A DNA stretch of 41,174 nucleotides from Comamonadaceae bacterium (GTDB lineage: Bacteria > Pseudomonadota > Gammaproteobacteria > Burkholderiales > Burkholderiaceae_C), in contig VIKI01000010.1 of the NCBI GenBank assembly GCA_008080595.1, positions 1 to 41,174 of the forward strand, given 5' to 3'. Below are positions 1 to 11,764 of the stretch, one piece after another. Within the stretch, counting starts at the first letter, position 1. Every line of letters starts with the position of its first letter. Under the pieces are notes generated by a model. It made no database searches and was not told the origin of the DNA. It was given only the letters and a program-made list of their open reading frames with translations. Position numbers and translations under genes: made by a program.

Positions 1-203
1 CAGCCGATGCCACGCAACACTTGCAGCGCTTTGCGCGGGTCGGCAAAACGGCGCGGCTGCTGGCGTGAGGTGACCATGATGGCCTCGCCACGCTGGGTTT
101 GAACACTCACCACAAACGCCGCACCGTCGCCGCGCAGGGTGATGCCGGTCACGCCGCCAGCCAGGGTGGCGGCTTTGAGTTGCTCCAGGTTCAGGGTTTG
201 CAT
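1..203 (-). CDS. Partial small protein of unknown function (N-terminal 67 residues)
   Basis: An open frame on the minus strand starts at ATG 203-201, preceded by an AAGGAAA ribosome binding site, and runs off the left edge with no stop. It begins MQTLNLEQLKAATLAGGVTG and ends with a basic RRFADPRKALQVLRGIG stretch. The composition, an alanine/glycine-rich N-terminus followed by a beta-rich centre and an RRF-x-xP-x-KAL-x-x-LR end, reminds me of small proteins annotated as ParC-type partition-associated. That is recall only and the rest of the gene is not visible. It is divergent from ahpC and separated from it by an AT-rich 230-base gap. Confidence 0.6.
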   Translation of the reverse strand, partial: MQTLNLEQLKAATLAGGVTGITLRGDGAAFVVSVQTQRGEAIMVTSRQQPRRFADPRKALQVLRGIG

Positions 204-351
204 GGTGGTTTCCTTTGGCGTGAGTCCATGTGGACAACAAGTCTCAGTTTAATTGTTTTCTGATTTTCAAATAATTGTTAATTGAAGCCAGCGCCCCACC
301 ATCCATATAAATTGGCTATCAATAGCTTTAGAACAATGCATCATGAAAACG

Positions 352-366
352 ATAGTTCGCCCCTAT
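352..366 (+). promoter_or_regulatory. Candidate OxyR half-site pair upstream of ahpC
   Basis: The sequence reads ATAG-N7-CTAT exactly, which is the central half of the OxyR tetranucleotide consensus (ATAG N7 CTAT N7 ATAG N7 CTAT). The quarter-sites expected upstream at this period match only weakly (AGAA at 330, TCAT at 341). It lies 70 bases before the chosen ahpC start, a sensible distance for an activator touching the -35 region. OxyR control of ahpC is well known in proteobacteria; binding here is inference. Confidence 0.35.
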
Positions 367-435
367 GATTCACCCATCGGCAAAACAATTTGTTTCACCG
401 ACGTTTTTTCAACCCACCCACACAAGGAGTTCTCC

Positions 436-1011
436 ATGTCTTTGATCAACACCCAAGTTCAACCGTTCAAAACCCAGGCTTTTCTGAGCCGCAATGGCAA
501 GTCCGAATTCATCACCGTGACCGAGGAAAGCCTCAAAGGCAAGTGGTCTGTGCTGATTTTTATGCCTGCTGCTTTCACCTTCAACTGCCCCACCGAAATT
601 GAAGATGCGGCTGACAACTATGCCGAGTTCCAAAAAGCCGGTGCCGAGGTCTACATCGTCACCACCGACACCCACTTCTCGCACAAGGTGTGGCACGAAA
701 CCTCTGCCGCTGTCGGCAAGGCTCAGTTCCCGCTGGTGGGCGACCCGACCCACCAACTGACCAATGCGTTTGGTGTCCACATCGCTGAAGAAGGTCTGGC
801 ACTGCGCGGTACTTTCGTCATCAACCCCGAAGGTGTGATCAAGACCCTGGAAATCCACTCCAACGAAATCGCCCGCGATGTGTCTGAAACCCTGCGCAAG
901 CTCAAAGCCGCCCAATTCACCGCCAGCCATCCCGGTGAAGTCTGCCCCGCCAAGTGGAAGGAAGGCGCCAAGACGCTGAAGCCTTCTCTGGAACTGGTCG
1001 GCAAAATCTAA
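436..1011 (+). CDS. ahpC: Alkyl hydroperoxide reductase subunit C (typical 2-Cys peroxiredoxin)
   Basis: The 191-residue length is usual for AhpC. It reduces H2O2, organic peroxides and peroxynitrite in the cytoplasm and is recycled by AhpF, encoded next. The peroxidatic cysteine is Cys51 in MPAAFTFNCPTE, matching the PxxxTxxC signature, and the resolving cysteine is Cys170 in HPGEVCPAKW near the C-terminus. An in-frame upstream ATG at 343 would add 31 residues with no AhpC similarity. The start at 436 is chosen because AAGGAGT sits just before it and the protein then begins MSLINTQVQPFK as in the family. The residues around the active site (M, A and N where many AhpC have Y, D and V) are slightly divergent. 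A terminator follows, so ahpF may be expressed at a lower level or separately. Confidence 0.96.
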   Translation: MSLINTQVQPFKTQAFLSRNGKSEFITVTEESLKGKWSVLIFMPAAFTFNCPTEIEDAADNYAEFQKAGAEVYIVTTDTHFSHKVWHETSAAVGKAQFPLVGDPTHQLTNAFGVHIAEEGLALRGTFVINPEGVIKTLEIHSNEIARDVSETLRKLKAAQFTASHPGEVCPAKWKEGAKTLKPSLELVGKI

Positions 1012-1054
1012 ACCACCGGCAACCTGACCGGCACGCCCTCAAGCGCGTGCCCTC

Positions 1055-1100
1055 AGCCGGACTGCGTCAAGGTGCTTGCACCTTGCCGTCCGGCTTTTTT
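1055..1100 (+). terminator. Rho-independent terminator between ahpC and ahpF
   Basis: AGCCGGAC pairs with GTCCGGCT, an inner AAGGTGC/GCACCTT stem adds to it, and six T residues follow. This is a strong canonical terminator 43 bases after the ahpC stop. It implies that most ahpC transcripts end here, leaving ahpF to read-through or to its own promoter. Confidence 0.85.
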
Positions 1101-1110
1101 GTGAACAAAA

Positions 1111-1163
1111 TCAGCCTATAGCGCTTATAAAACATGCGAAAACAGCTATTAAATACATAGCAA
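1111..1163 (-). repeat. Dispersed palindromic repeat, copy directly upstream of ahpF
   Basis: Read on the minus strand this is GCTATgta-ttAATAGCTg-tttCGC-N7-ATAAGCGCTATAGGCTG, matching copies at 26165 and 36408. It occupies the whole gap between the ahpC terminator and the ahpF ribosome binding site (AAGGAA, 1166-1171). Confidence 0.65.
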
Positions 1164-1178
1164 ACAAAGGAATCCATC

Positions 1179-2744
1179 ATGCTCGACCAAGACCTGAAAA
1201 CACAACTTGCCGCCTACTTGCAGCGCGTCGTACAACCGTTCGAGATGGTGGCCAGCCTGGACGACTCCGACACCTCCCGTGACATGCTGAGCTTGCTGCA
1301 GACCATCCAGGGCCTGCGCAGCGACATGATCAGCTTGAAGACCGACGGCACGGATGCCCGTAAACCGTCCTTCAGCGTGCAACGTGTCGGCACAAATAAC
1401 AGCCTGCGCTTTGCCGGTCTGCCCCTGGGTCACGAATTCACCTCGCTGGTGCTGGCCCTGCTCTGGACGGGTGGCCACCCGCCCAAGGTTGAACCTGATG
1501 TGATCGACAGCATCCGCGCCCTGGATGGCGACTTCAACTTTGAGGTCTACATGTCGCTCACCTGCCACAACTGCCCGGACGTGGTGCAAGCCCTGAGCCT
1601 GATGGCCATCGTCAACCCCAAGGTCAAAACCGTGGTGGTCGAAGGCGGTGCGTTCCAGGACGAAGTCACCCGGCGCGAGATCATGGCCGTGCCCATGGTC
1701 TTTCTCAACGGCCAGATGTTCAGCTCCGGTCACACCACGGTGGAAGAAATCGTCGCCAAGCTCGACACCGGCGCGTCTGCCCGTGACGCGGCCAAGCTCA
1801 GTGCCAAAGCCCCTTATGACGTGCTGGTCGTCGGTGGTGGCCCGGCCGGTGCGGCCGCTGCCGTCTACGCCGCCCGCAAAGGCATCCGCACCGGCGTGGT
1901 GGCCGAGCGTTTTGGCGGCCAGGTCAACGACACCCTGTCGATTGAAAACTTCATCTCGGTGCCGGAAACCGACGGCCCCAAATTTGCCGCCGCGCTGGAA
2001 GCCCATGTCAAAGCCTATGACGTGGACATCATGAACCTGCAACGCGCCGACAAACTGATCCCGGCCGCACAAGCCGGTGGCCTGATCGAGCTGCAACTGA
2101 CCAACGGCGGCACGCTGAAAACCCGCACCGTGATCCTGTCCACCGGAGCCCGCTGGCGCAATGTCAACGTGCCCGGCGAGCAGGAATACAAGACCAAGGG
2201 CGTGGCCTACTGCCCGCACTGCGATGGCCCGCTGTTCAAAGGTAAACGGGTGGCGGTGATTGGTGGCGGCAACTCCGGCGTGGAAGCCGCGATTGACCTG
2301 GCCGGTGTCGTGGCCCATGTGACGCTGATCGAGTTTGACACCAAGCTGCGCGCCGATGCCGTGCTGGTCACCAAGCTGCAAAGCCTGCCCAATGTCACCA
2401 TCCATCTCAACGCCCAGACCACCGAGATCACCGGCGACGGCCAAAAGGTCAACGGCCTGAGCTACAAGGATCGTGCTTCTGAGGCCGCCCACCACATCGA
2501 ACTCGAAGGCGTGTTCGTGCAGATCGGCCTGGTGCCCAACACCGAATGGCTCAAGGGCACACTGGAGCTGTCTCGCCACGGAGAGATCATCGTGGATGCC
2601 AAAGGCCAGACCTCGCTGCCCGGTGTGCTGGCCGCCGGTGACGTGACCACCGTGCCGTACAAGCAAATCATCATCGCCACCGGTGAAGGGGCCAAGGCGG
2701 CGCTGAGCGCGTTTGATTACCTGATTCGCACACCTGCGGTGTGA
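1179..2744 (+). CDS. ahpF: Alkyl hydroperoxide reductase subunit F (NADH:peroxiredoxin reductase)
   Basis: At 521 residues this is full length for AhpF, the flavoprotein that passes electrons from NADH to AhpC. The N-terminal tandem thioredoxin-fold domain carries the CHNC redox pair near residues 129-132. The FAD-binding motif GGGPAG lies near residue 218. The thioredoxin-reductase-type disulfide CPHC, in the CPHCDGPLF context, lies near 345-348, and the NADH-binding GGGNSG motif near 361. The start follows AAGGAATCCATC, an acceptable ribosome binding site. It is co-directional with ahpC but separated from it by a terminator and a repeat copy. No frame damage is seen. Confidence 0.97.
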   Translation: MLDQDLKTQLAAYLQRVVQPFEMVASLDDSDTSRDMLSLLQTIQGLRSDMISLKTDGTDARKPSFSVQRVGTNNSLRFAGLPLGHEFTSLVLALLWTGGHPPKVEPDVIDSIRALDGDFNFEVYMSLTCHNCPDVVQALSLMAIVNPKVKTVVVEGGAFQDEVTRREIMAVPMVFLNGQMFSSGHTTVEEIVAKLDTGASARDAAKLSAKAPYDVLVVGGGPAGAAAAVYAARKGIRTGVVAERFGGQVNDTLSIENFISVPETDGPKFAAALEAHVKAYDVDIMNLQRADKLIPAAQAGGLIELQLTNGGTLKTRTVILSTGARWRNVNVPGEQEYKTKGVAYCPHCDGPLFKGKRVAVIGGGNSGVEAAIDLAGVVAHVTLIEFDTKLRADAVLVTKLQSLPNVTIHLNAQTTEITGDGQKVNGLSYKDRASEAAHHIELEGVFVQIGLVPNTEWLKGTLELSRHGEIIVDAKGQTSLPGVLAAGDVTTVPYKQIIIATGEGAKAALSAFDYLIRTPAV

Positions 2745-2861
2745 GTTTTTTCTGAGGCCAAGGCGGGGAAAACCGCCAGGGCGCAGAGCGCCGCCCAGAC
2801 CGGACAAGCTCTTTGTGCCGGGACTGATTGGGGCACAGTGGGTGAACTGCTGGCATAGAAT

Positions 2862-2897
2862 TCAAGACCATTTCCCGCGTCGGGAATGTGGTCTTGA
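2862..2897. other. Long imperfect palindrome upstream of the TonB receptor gene
   Basis: TCAAGACCA pairs with TGGTCTTGA and TTCCCG with CGGGAA around a 3-nt loop, broken only by a 1:2 internal bulge. No T-run follows, so a terminator is unlikely. It ends 24 bases before the receptor start, so it could be an operator or a 5'-leader hairpin controlling the receptor/YfiR/GGDEF operon. Confidence 0.55.
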
Positions 2898-2921
2898 CTC
2901 TTCAGTGACTCGCAAAATCCC

Positions 2922-4943
2922 ATGAAAACTATGTTGAAAATGGTCAAAAATCGCAGGCGCAAGCCATCTGGACGAGACCATTTCAAATGCGCGGCGGCGG
3001 TGATTGCTCTGTGTTGCAGCGCATCCTCCCAGGCGGCCGTGTTGCCGGTCGATGCGGGCGAGTTGGTGCAGCTGTCGCTGGATGACCTGCTGCGCGTTGA
3101 GGTGCAAAGCGCCTCACGTTACGCCCAACCGCTGGCAGATTCGCCGGCTTCGGTGACGGTGATTGACCAGGAAGAATTGCGTCGGCACAGCTACCGCAAT
3201 CTGGCTGAGGCGCTGTCCACCGTGCGCGGGGTCTACCTCAGCAATGACCGCAACTACAGCTACCTCGGTGTGCGGGGCTTCAATCGCCCCGGTGACTACA
3301 ACTCCCGCATTTTGTTATTGACCGATGGCGCACGGCGCAACGATGCCTTGTACGACCAGGCGCAACTGGGCAACGAGGCACCCATTGAAATTGACTGGGT
3401 CAAGCGCTTGGAATTTGTCTCCGGTCCATCCTCTGCGGTGTATGGGGCCAATGCGCTGTTTGGCAGCGTCAATGCGGTGATGCTTGACGGCGCTGACATC
3501 CAGGGCATCCGCCTCAGCGCCGACACTGGCAGTGGTGCCAGTCAGCGCCTGGGGCTGATGGCGGGGCAGCGGGTAGACGGCGAGCACGATTGGTTTTTTG
3601 CCCTGTCCGCCTACGATGCACGGGGCAATGACTTGTACTTCCCCGAATTTGCCACGATCAACCAAGGTTGGGCGCGCGGCCTGGACGGTGAGAGCTACCA
3701 GAAAGCCTATGGCAAATACCGCTTTGGCAACTGGCGCTTAAGCGCCAACCTGAGTTCGCGTGACAAACATTTGCCCAACGCGCCTTACCAAACAGCCTTT
3801 AACGAACCTGGCACCCACACGGTTGATCAACATGCGCTGCTTGAGCTGGCCTATGACGGGCCGCAATCCGATGGCTGGCAGCAGCAGTTCAGAATTTTCA
3901 GCGGCAGTTACCGCTACCGGGGTGATTACATGTTCGCAGGGCCGCTGGACAACCGCGACACTGGCCAAGCCGACGGGATGGGTGCCGATTACCGCCTGAT
4001 CATCACCACTGAGCCTGCGCACAAGCTGATGCTGGGTCTGGAAACCCAGTGGAACACCTTGCTGGCGCAGCGCAATTTTGACCTGGCCCCAGCCGCCACT
4101 TACCTTGACAACAACCATCCGGTTCACACCTATGGCATCTTTGTGCAAGAAGAGTGGCGCTTGTCCAGGCAATGGCTGCTCAATCTCGGACTGCGGTACG
4201 ACAAGCACAGCGACTATGTCGGCATCACCTCCCCCCGCGTGGCCTTGATCTACCAAGCCAGCGAAGAGCTCACGCTCAAGGCCATGGTCGGCAATGCCTA
4301 CCGTGCACCCAATGCCTATGAACGTTTTTACGACGATGGCGGCGTGCTGCAAAAAGCCAACCCGGCTTTGCAACCCGAGCACATTCGCAGTGTTGAATTG
4401 GCTGCGGATGTTCGCGTCGGGCAAGGGGGGCGCGTGGGTCTCAGCCTGTACCGCAACGACATGCGCGACATGATTGACCAGGTGCTTGATCCGTTGGACG
4501 GTTTGCAGGTGTTTATGAACCAGTCCAGCACACAAACCCATGGCATTGAACTGGATGCAGAAAAACGTTGGCCCAGCGGCCAGCGTGTGCGGGCCAGCCT
4601 GTCCCGCCAGTGGTCAAGCGCTGCCGACGGCAGTGAACTTGGCAATTCGCCGCGATGGCTGGGCAAGCTGGTGTTTGCCCAGCCCGTGGCTGCTGGCTGG
4701 ACGATGGCTGGCGAGTGGCTGGCCATGTCCGAGCGGCGGGCATTGGTCGGCTATGTGGCGGGATACGGTGTGCTGAATCTGACCTTGACATCGGCCCCGA
4801 TGGCGGGACTGGGCGAGTTCAGTCTGGGGGTTTTTAACGTCAGCGACAGCCGTTACCATGATCCCGCATCTTCAACGTTTACCCAGAATGCATTGGCGCA
4901 AGAGGGCCGTCAGTTCAGGCTGAGCTGGACTCTGCGCCTGTGA
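2922..4943 (+). CDS. TonB-dependent outer-membrane receptor
   Basis: A 673-residue protein. A basic N-terminus and a hydrophobic segment ending SSQAA form a signal peptide of about 38 residues. The LSLDDLLRVEVQSASR stretch follows, the N-terminal hallmark of a receptor class often found beside signalling genes. The plug domain runs from about residue 70 to 190 (SPASVTVIDQEELRRH, VRGFNRPGDYNSRIL, GPSSAVYGANALFGSVN), and the rest is a beta-barrel ending in RQFRLSWTLRL. ATGs at 2922, 2931 and 2940 are all possible starts and no strong ribosome binding site separates them. The substrate cannot be read from the sequence. The stop overlaps the next gene's GTG, so the receptor is translationally coupled to a YfiR-like protein. 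This suggests a sensory role in addition to, or instead of, transport. Confidence 0.93.
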   Translation: MKTMLKMVKNRRRKPSGRDHFKCAAAVIALCCSASSQAAVLPVDAGELVQLSLDDLLRVEVQSASRYAQPLADSPASVTVIDQEELRRHSYRNLAEALSTVRGVYLSNDRNYSYLGVRGFNRPGDYNSRILLLTDGARRNDALYDQAQLGNEAPIEIDWVKRLEFVSGPSSAVYGANALFGSVNAVMLDGADIQGIRLSADTGSGASQRLGLMAGQRVDGEHDWFFALSAYDARGNDLYFPEFATINQGWARGLDGESYQKAYGKYRFGNWRLSANLSSRDKHLPNAPYQTAFNEPGTHTVDQHALLELAYDGPQSDGWQQQFRIFSGSYRYRGDYMFAGPLDNRDTGQADGMGADYRLIITTEPAHKLMLGLETQWNTLLAQRNFDLAPAATYLDNNHPVHTYGIFVQEEWRLSRQWLLNLGLRYDKHSDYVGITSPRVALIYQASEELTLKAMVGNAYRAPNAYERFYDDGGVLQKANPALQPEHIRSVELAADVRVGQGGRVGLSLYRNDMRDMIDQVLDPLDGLQVFMNQSSTQTHGIELDAEKRWPSGQRVRASLSRQWSSAADGSELGNSPRWLGKLVFAQPVAAGWTMAGEWLAMSERRALVGYVAGYGVLNLTLTSAPMAGLGEFSLGVFNVSDSRYHDPASSTFTQNALAQEGRQFRLSWTLRL

Positions 4944-5491
4944 GATGTCTTCACATGCTGATCTCAGTCGAGGCAAGGCGGCTTATTCTTGCTGTGACGC
5001 TGCTGGCATTGAGCCCGTTGGTGCAAGCGCAACGTCAAGCACCAGAGCCCGAATTGAAGGCCGCTATTCTGGCCAACATTCTTTTGTTTGTGGATTGGCC
5101 AACCCAGGTCAGTCAGCCAACAGACCGCTTGACCCTGTGTTATCTGGACAGCAGCCCGGTGGCCATGGCTTTGGATCGCCTCAATGGCAAAACCATCAAA
5201 GGCAAGCCGCTGCAAGTGATGCGTGTGGGTGCTGAGGCGGCCACTGGTTGCCATGCCCTCTATGTGGCAGCCGATGACAGCATGGTGATGAAGCGTGTGA
5301 TACCCGGTTTGCGCACCAGCGGTGTGCTGTTTTTGGGTGATTCACCGGGCTATTTGCAACGCGGCGTGATGCTCAATCTGGAGGTGGATGACGGGCGTAT
5401 CGTTTTTGACGTTGATCTGCGCTCAGCCCGCCAGGCTGGGCTGTTTATGAGCTCCAAAGTGCTTCGTTTGGCACGTAAGGTGGTGGAGTGA
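4940..5491 (+). CDS. YfiR-like periplasmic regulator (DUF4154 family)
   Basis: 183 residues from the GTG at 4940, which overlaps the receptor stop; ATG 4955 is an alternative. A signal peptide (RLILAVTLLALSPLVQAQ) is followed by the family landmarks: KAAILANILLFVDWP, LTLCYLDSSPVAMALDRLNG, CHALYVAADD, then GVMLNLEVDDGRIVFDVD and the C-terminal ARQAGLFMSSKVLRLAR. YfiR in Pseudomonas is a periplasmic repressor of the diguanylate cyclase YfiN. The presence of a YfiN-like CHASE8-GGDEF gene four bases downstream supports the same role here. No OmpA-like YfiB gene is present; the TonB receptor stands in its place. The specific signalling link is inference. Confidence 0.88.
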   Translation: MRCLHMLISVEARRLILAVTLLALSPLVQAQRQAPEPELKAAILANILLFVDWPTQVSQPTDRLTLCYLDSSPVAMALDRLNGKTIKGKPLQVMRVGAEAATGCHALYVAADDSMVMKRVIPGLRTSGVLFLGDSPGYLQRGVMLNLEVDDGRIVFDVDLRSARQAGLFMSSKVLRLARKVVE

Positions 5492-5495
5492 ACAC

Positions 5496-7391
5496 GTGAA
5501 AATGCAGGCCGAGCGCATCAAAAGCTCCAATCGCTTGAGCCTGCTGTCTACCGGGCTGGCCTTGCTGATTGCCTTCATTTTGCTGATGGTGCACCAGTAT
5601 GTGGTGGGTCGCCAGCAAATGCTTGAAGAGTTGAGAACCGAAGCTGCCATCATTGGTGCCAACAGTGCAGCTGCATTGGTGTTCAAGGACTTTAATGCGG
5701 CGCAGGAAACCTTGGGGGCGCTACGGATGACCCCTCGCATCACCGGTGGTGCACTGTACCGGCTCGATGGTGAGCGTCTGGCCGCAACAGGTGATTGGCC
5801 GTTTCCGGCATGGCTGGAACAAGCCCGTACCGGCCGACCCCAGAAACCAATCGACGCATCGCTCACGCTGGAGAGCCACTGGGCGGGCGAGGTGTTGCGT
5901 GAGGACATTCGCATGGAGGGTAGCCAGGTCGGCACCTTGCTGCTGCATGTCAGCTTCACCTCACTTTACTGGCGCATGCTCGAATACGCCCTGGGGGTGC
6001 TGGCGATTGCCGCCGTGGCACTGTTGTTGGCCTATCGCCTGACAGCCGGGTTGCGTCGACGCATGGTGCGTGCAGAAGAGCAGTTGCAGTTGTTGGCGTT
6101 TTATGACCAGGTGTCGGGTTTGCCCAACCGGAGTTTGTTTGAGCGTGAATTACGCCAGGCCGTGGCCCGCGTGGCGCGTGAACCCAAAGGGGCTGCGCTG
6201 CTGTTTATTGATGTGGACGACTTCAAAAAGATCAATGATTCTCTTGGCCACGCCGTGGGTGATCAGGCCCTTTTGATGATCGGCAAGCGCCTGGCCGCCG
6301 TATTGCGTTCCGGTGATGTGGTGGCCCGTCTGGGGGGCGACGAGTTTGGTGTCATTCTGTATGGCATTGGGGATCCGGACAACGCGGCCAAAGTGGCTCA
6401 TCAAATGATCGAGGCGGTTGCGCAACCCCTGCCGACGACACCCCAACCGAGTCATGTCGGACTCAGCATTGGGGTGCTGCTGCTGCCATGTGATGAGCGC
6501 GACCCCACGGTCTTGCTGCAACGCGCCGACATGGCCATGTATGTCGCCAAAACCCATGGCAAAAACGGTTTCCGGTTTTTTTCCGAGGCGATTGATGCCC
6601 GGGTTCGCAAAGACCTGGAGCTAGAAGTCGGCCTGCGTCAAGCCCTGCAAGGTGACAGTGGCGGGCTGTGGGTGGCGTACCAGCCCCAGCTCCATGCGCA
6701 AACAGGGCGGTTGACCGGAGTTGAGGCGCTGGTGCGCTGGCAGCGTGCGGAGGGGCAACTGGTGTCGCCTGCTGAATTTATTCCGGTGGCCGAGCGTTGC
6801 GGCCTGATTACGGAACTGGGCGACTGGGTGTTGAACCAGGTCTGTCGTGATCTGGCAAACTTGCGCACCTGCGGGGTTGAGTTGCCCAAGGTCTCCATCA
6901 ATGTCTCACCTCGTCAATTGCTGCATGGCTGCGGTTTGGTTGCGCACATTTGCGATACCTTGAAGCACTTTGGCGAAGATGCCAAACGGTTTGAATTTGA
7001 GCTGACCGAAAGTGCCCTGATGGACGAGGACGGGGCTGCTGTGCTGGATGCCTTCCATGCGGCCGGCTTCGCGCTTTCCATTGACGATTTCGGCACGGGG
7101 TATTCCTCTTTTGGTCACATCAAACGGTTTTACGTGGAGGAACTCAAGATTGACCAGAGTTTTGTTCGTGGTCTGCCAGAAGACGGTGAAAACGCAGCCA
7201 TTGTCCGGGCGGTGATTCAGATGGCGCGGGCCTTGAGCCTGAGTGTTGTGGCCGAAGGTGTTGAAACCCCAGAACAAGCCGAGTTTTTGACTGCCTGCGG
7301 CTGCGACATTTTGCAGGGCTACTTGCTCGGCCGTCCCATGCCGCCTGCTCAATTGCTGGGCTATGTGCAAGAGCGCCGAAGCGTCGAATAA
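5496..7391 (+). CDS. Membrane CHASE8-GGDEF-EAL c-di-GMP enzyme
   Basis: 631 residues from GTG 5496 (ATG 5502 is the alternative). TM1 is near residues 17-37. A periplasmic CHASE8-type domain ([27 protein letters not shown]) follows, then TM2 near 160-185 and a short linker. The GGDEF domain has an intact GGDEF near residue 281 and an RSGD inhibitory site exactly five residues before it. The EAL domain has EALVRW near 410, the DDFGTGYSS loop, KIDQSFV and AEGVET. Both catalytic halves look active, so it can be a cyclase, a phosphodiesterase or switch between them. The CHASE8 domain is the region that YfiR-type proteins are known to contact in YfiN. It is the last gene of the operon; a hairpin follows. 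Confidence 0.93.
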   Translation: MKMQAERIKSSNRLSLLSTGLALLIAFILLMVHQYVVGRQQMLEELRTEAAIIGANSAAALVFKDFNAAQETLGALRMTPRITGGALYRLDGERLAATGDWPFPAWLEQARTGRPQKPIDASLTLESHWAGEVLREDIRMEGSQVGTLLLHVSFTSLYWRMLEYALGVLAIAAVALLLAYRLTAGLRRRMVRAEEQLQLLAFYDQVSGLPNRSLFERELRQAVARVAREPKGAALLFIDVDDFKKINDSLGHAVGDQALLMIGKRLAAVLRSGDVVARLGGDEFGVILYGIGDPDNAAKVAHQMIEAVAQPLPTTPQPSHVGLSIGVLLLPCDERDPTVLLQRADMAMYVAKTHGKNGFRFFSEAIDARVRKDLELEVGLRQALQGDSGGLWVAYQPQLHAQTGRLTGVEALVRWQRAEGQLVSPAEFIPVAERCGLITELGDWVLNQVCRDLANLRTCGVELPKVSINVSPRQLLHGCGLVAHICDTLKHFGEDAKRFEFELTESALMDEDGAAVLDAFHAAGFALSIDDFGTGYSSFGHIKRFYVEELKIDQSFVRGLPEDGENAAIVRAVIQMARALSLSVVAEGVETPEQAEFLTACGCDILQGYLLGRPMPPAQLLGYVQERRSVE

Positions 7392-7419
7392 AATCTGCCT
7401 TCCCTGTCTTATACCCATG

Positions 7420-7446
7420 GCGGCATCTGTGCAAAGATGCCGCTTT
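7420..7446 (+). terminator. Probable terminator of the receptor/YfiR/GGDEF-EAL operon
   Basis: GCGGCATCT pairs perfectly with AGATGCCGC around a 6-nt loop, followed by TTTC. The 9-bp GC-rich stem starts 28 bases after the stop codon. The T-run is short, so efficiency is uncertain. Confidence 0.55.
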
Positions 7447-7495
7447 CGCATCCAGTTGCCCCCAGGGCATGGACGGCAACCCAGCCCAACACACC

Positions 7496-10404
<2,909 letters not shown>

Positions 10405-10410
10405 GGCGCG

Positions 10411-10638
10411 TTATCGGCGGCGCAAGACGTGAATGAAGGACTCGCCCACGGTTTGCTGGTCGAGTAATTCGTTGCCGGTTTGTTTGGCAAAGGCCTGAAA
10501 GTCACGCAAAGAGCCCTTGTCGGTGGCGACCACCTTGAGGGTCTGGCCGCTGGTTAATTCAGACAAGGCCTTTTTGGCTTTCAGAATGGGCAGCGGGCAG
10601 TTCATGCCGCTGGCATCAATTTCTTTGTCGATTTGCAT
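10411..10638 (-). CDS. tusA: TusA/SirA-family sulfur-carrier protein
   Basis: 75 residues. The family motif CPLPILK has the persulfide-carrying Cys14, followed by KKALSEL, KVVATDKGSLRDFQAFAK and a C-terminal beta strand (ESFIHVLRRR). TusA-like proteins hand sulfur as a persulfide to acceptors in tRNA thiolation or sulfur oxidation. The gene lies 27 bases downstream of cysM on the same strand, so the two probably form a sulfur-metabolism pair. It converges on valS with only six bases between the stop codons. Whether it is the tRNA-modifying TusA or another family member cannot be decided from the sequence. Confidence 0.9.
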   Translation of the reverse strand: MQIDKEIDASGMNCPLPILKAKKALSELTSGQTLKVVATDKGSLRDFQAFAKQTGNELLDQQTVGESFIHVLRRR

Positions 10639-10665
10639 GGTTGGATCTGTTTGTAAATGGGCGCG

Positions 10666-11568
10666 TCAGGCTGGAAACACTCCGGTCGACAGATAGCGGT
10701 CACCCCGGTCGCAGACGATGAAGACAATTGTCGCGTTCTTTTCGCGCTTGGCAATCTCTTGCGCCACCCAGCATGCTCCAGCGGCTGAAATACCGGCAAA
10801 GATGCCTTCTTCACGCGCCAGCCTGCGGCACATGTCTTCTGCGTCGGCCTGGCTCACATAGATCAATTCGTCCACATGGGTGGGGTCGTAAACTTTGGGC
10901 AAATAGGCTTCTGGCCATTTGCGGATACCCGGAATGCGTGAGCCTTCGGTAGGCTGAACACCAATGATCTGGATCGCCGGATTTTTCTTCTTGAGGTACT
11001 GAGACACGCCGGTGATGGTGCCGGTAGTACCCATGGCGCTGACAAAGTGGGTGATTTTGCCTTTGGTGTCCGCCCAAATCTCAGGCCCGGTGGTCTCCAC
11101 GTGAATGCGCGGGTTGTCCAGGTTGGCAAACTGATCCAGCACATGGCCTTTGCCTTCGCGTGCCATCTGGTCTGCCAGGTCGCGCGAGTATTCCATGCCA
11201 CCGCTCTTTGGGGTCAAAATCAGTGTGGCACCAAAGGCTTTCATGGTTTGGGCACGCTCAATGGATAAATCTTCCGGCATGATCAAGATCAACGGGTAGC
11301 CCTTGATGGCGGCGGCCATGGCCAAGGCAATACCCGTGTTGCCCGAGGTGGCCTCAATCAGGGTGTCGCCCGGCTTGATGTCGCCGCGCTCTTGTGCCCG
11401 CTTGATCATGGACATGGCGGCGCGATCCTTGACAGAACCCGCCGGGTTGTTGCCTTCGAGTTTGCCCAAAATCACGTTGTTTTTTGACTGGTTGGCCTCT
11501 GCTCCGATGCGTTGCAAACGCACCAGTGGGGTTTTTCCAATCAAATCTTCAATGGTTGAATATTTCAT
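10666..11568 (-). CDS. cysM: Cysteine synthase B (O-acetylserine sulfhydrylase, CysM type)
   Basis: 300 residues, the usual CysM length. It is a PLP enzyme making cysteine from O-acetylserine and sulfide or thiosulfate. The PLP lysine is Lys47 in NPAGSVKDRAA. The substrate loop EATSGNTGIALAM and the phosphate-binding GTTGTITG follow in family order, and the C-terminus is typical (DRGDRYLSTGVFPA). The frame is open further upstream, but that extension is the antisense of tRNA-Leu, so the start is set at ATG 11568-11566 (MKYSTIEDLIGKTPLVRL). It is divergent from the tRNA and followed by tusA on the same strand. Confidence 0.96.
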   Translation of the reverse strand: MKYSTIEDLIGKTPLVRLQRIGAEANQSKNNVILGKLEGNNPAGSVKDRAAMSMIKRAQERGDIKPGDTLIEATSGNTGIALAMAAAIKGYPLILIMPEDLSIERAQTMKAFGATLILTPKSGGMEYSRDLADQMAREGKGHVLDQFANLDNPRIHVETTGPEIWADTKGKITHFVSAMGTTGTITGVSQYLKKKNPAIQIIGVQPTEGSRIPGIRKWPEAYLPKVYDPTHVDELIYVSQADAEDMCRRLAREEGIFAGISAAGACWVAQEIAKREKNATIVFIVCDRGDRYLSTGVFPA

Positions 11569-11605
11569 ACCCCACACTGTGCCATAATTCAGGGCTTCAA
11601 GCGTT

Positions 11606-11690
11606 GCCCGGGTGGTGAAATTGGTAGACGCAGGGGACTCAAAATCCCCCGCCGCAAGGCGTGCCGGTTCGATTCCGGCCCCGGGCACCA
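11606..11690 (+). tRNA. tRNA-Leu (anticodon CAA)
   Basis: The acceptor stem GCCCGGG/CCCGGGC is perfect. The anticodon stem GGGGA/TCCCC encloses loop CTCAAAA with anticodon CAA, reading UUG. A long variable arm (CGCC-GCAA-GGCG) marks a class II tRNA. The T-arm GCCGG-TTCGATT-CCGGC is present and the 3' CCA is encoded. Confidence 0.97.
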
Positions 11691-11729
11691 CGCAACGGAT
11701 TAAAACCGCGCAAATTCCTCTCCTGATAC

Positions 11730-11764
11730 CCCGCCTTTCCTGCCATAGGGAACGCGGGTTTTTC
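11730..11764 (+). terminator. Terminator after tRNA-Leu
   Basis: CCCGC pairs with GCGGG and TTTCC with GGGAA across a C-C mismatch, followed by TTTTTCTTT. It begins 40 bases after the tRNA. Confidence 0.6.

Noticed and set aside
409..930. Long open frames antisense to ahpC, ahpF, valS, livF and others
   Set aside because: They arise from codon bias in GC-rich genes; their proteins show no domain or composition of real proteins and the sense genes are clear.
11568..11691. N-terminal extension of CysM beginning MVPGAGIEPARL
   Set aside because: This is the antisense of the tRNA-Leu gene, a known artefact; the conserved CysM start lies at 11568.
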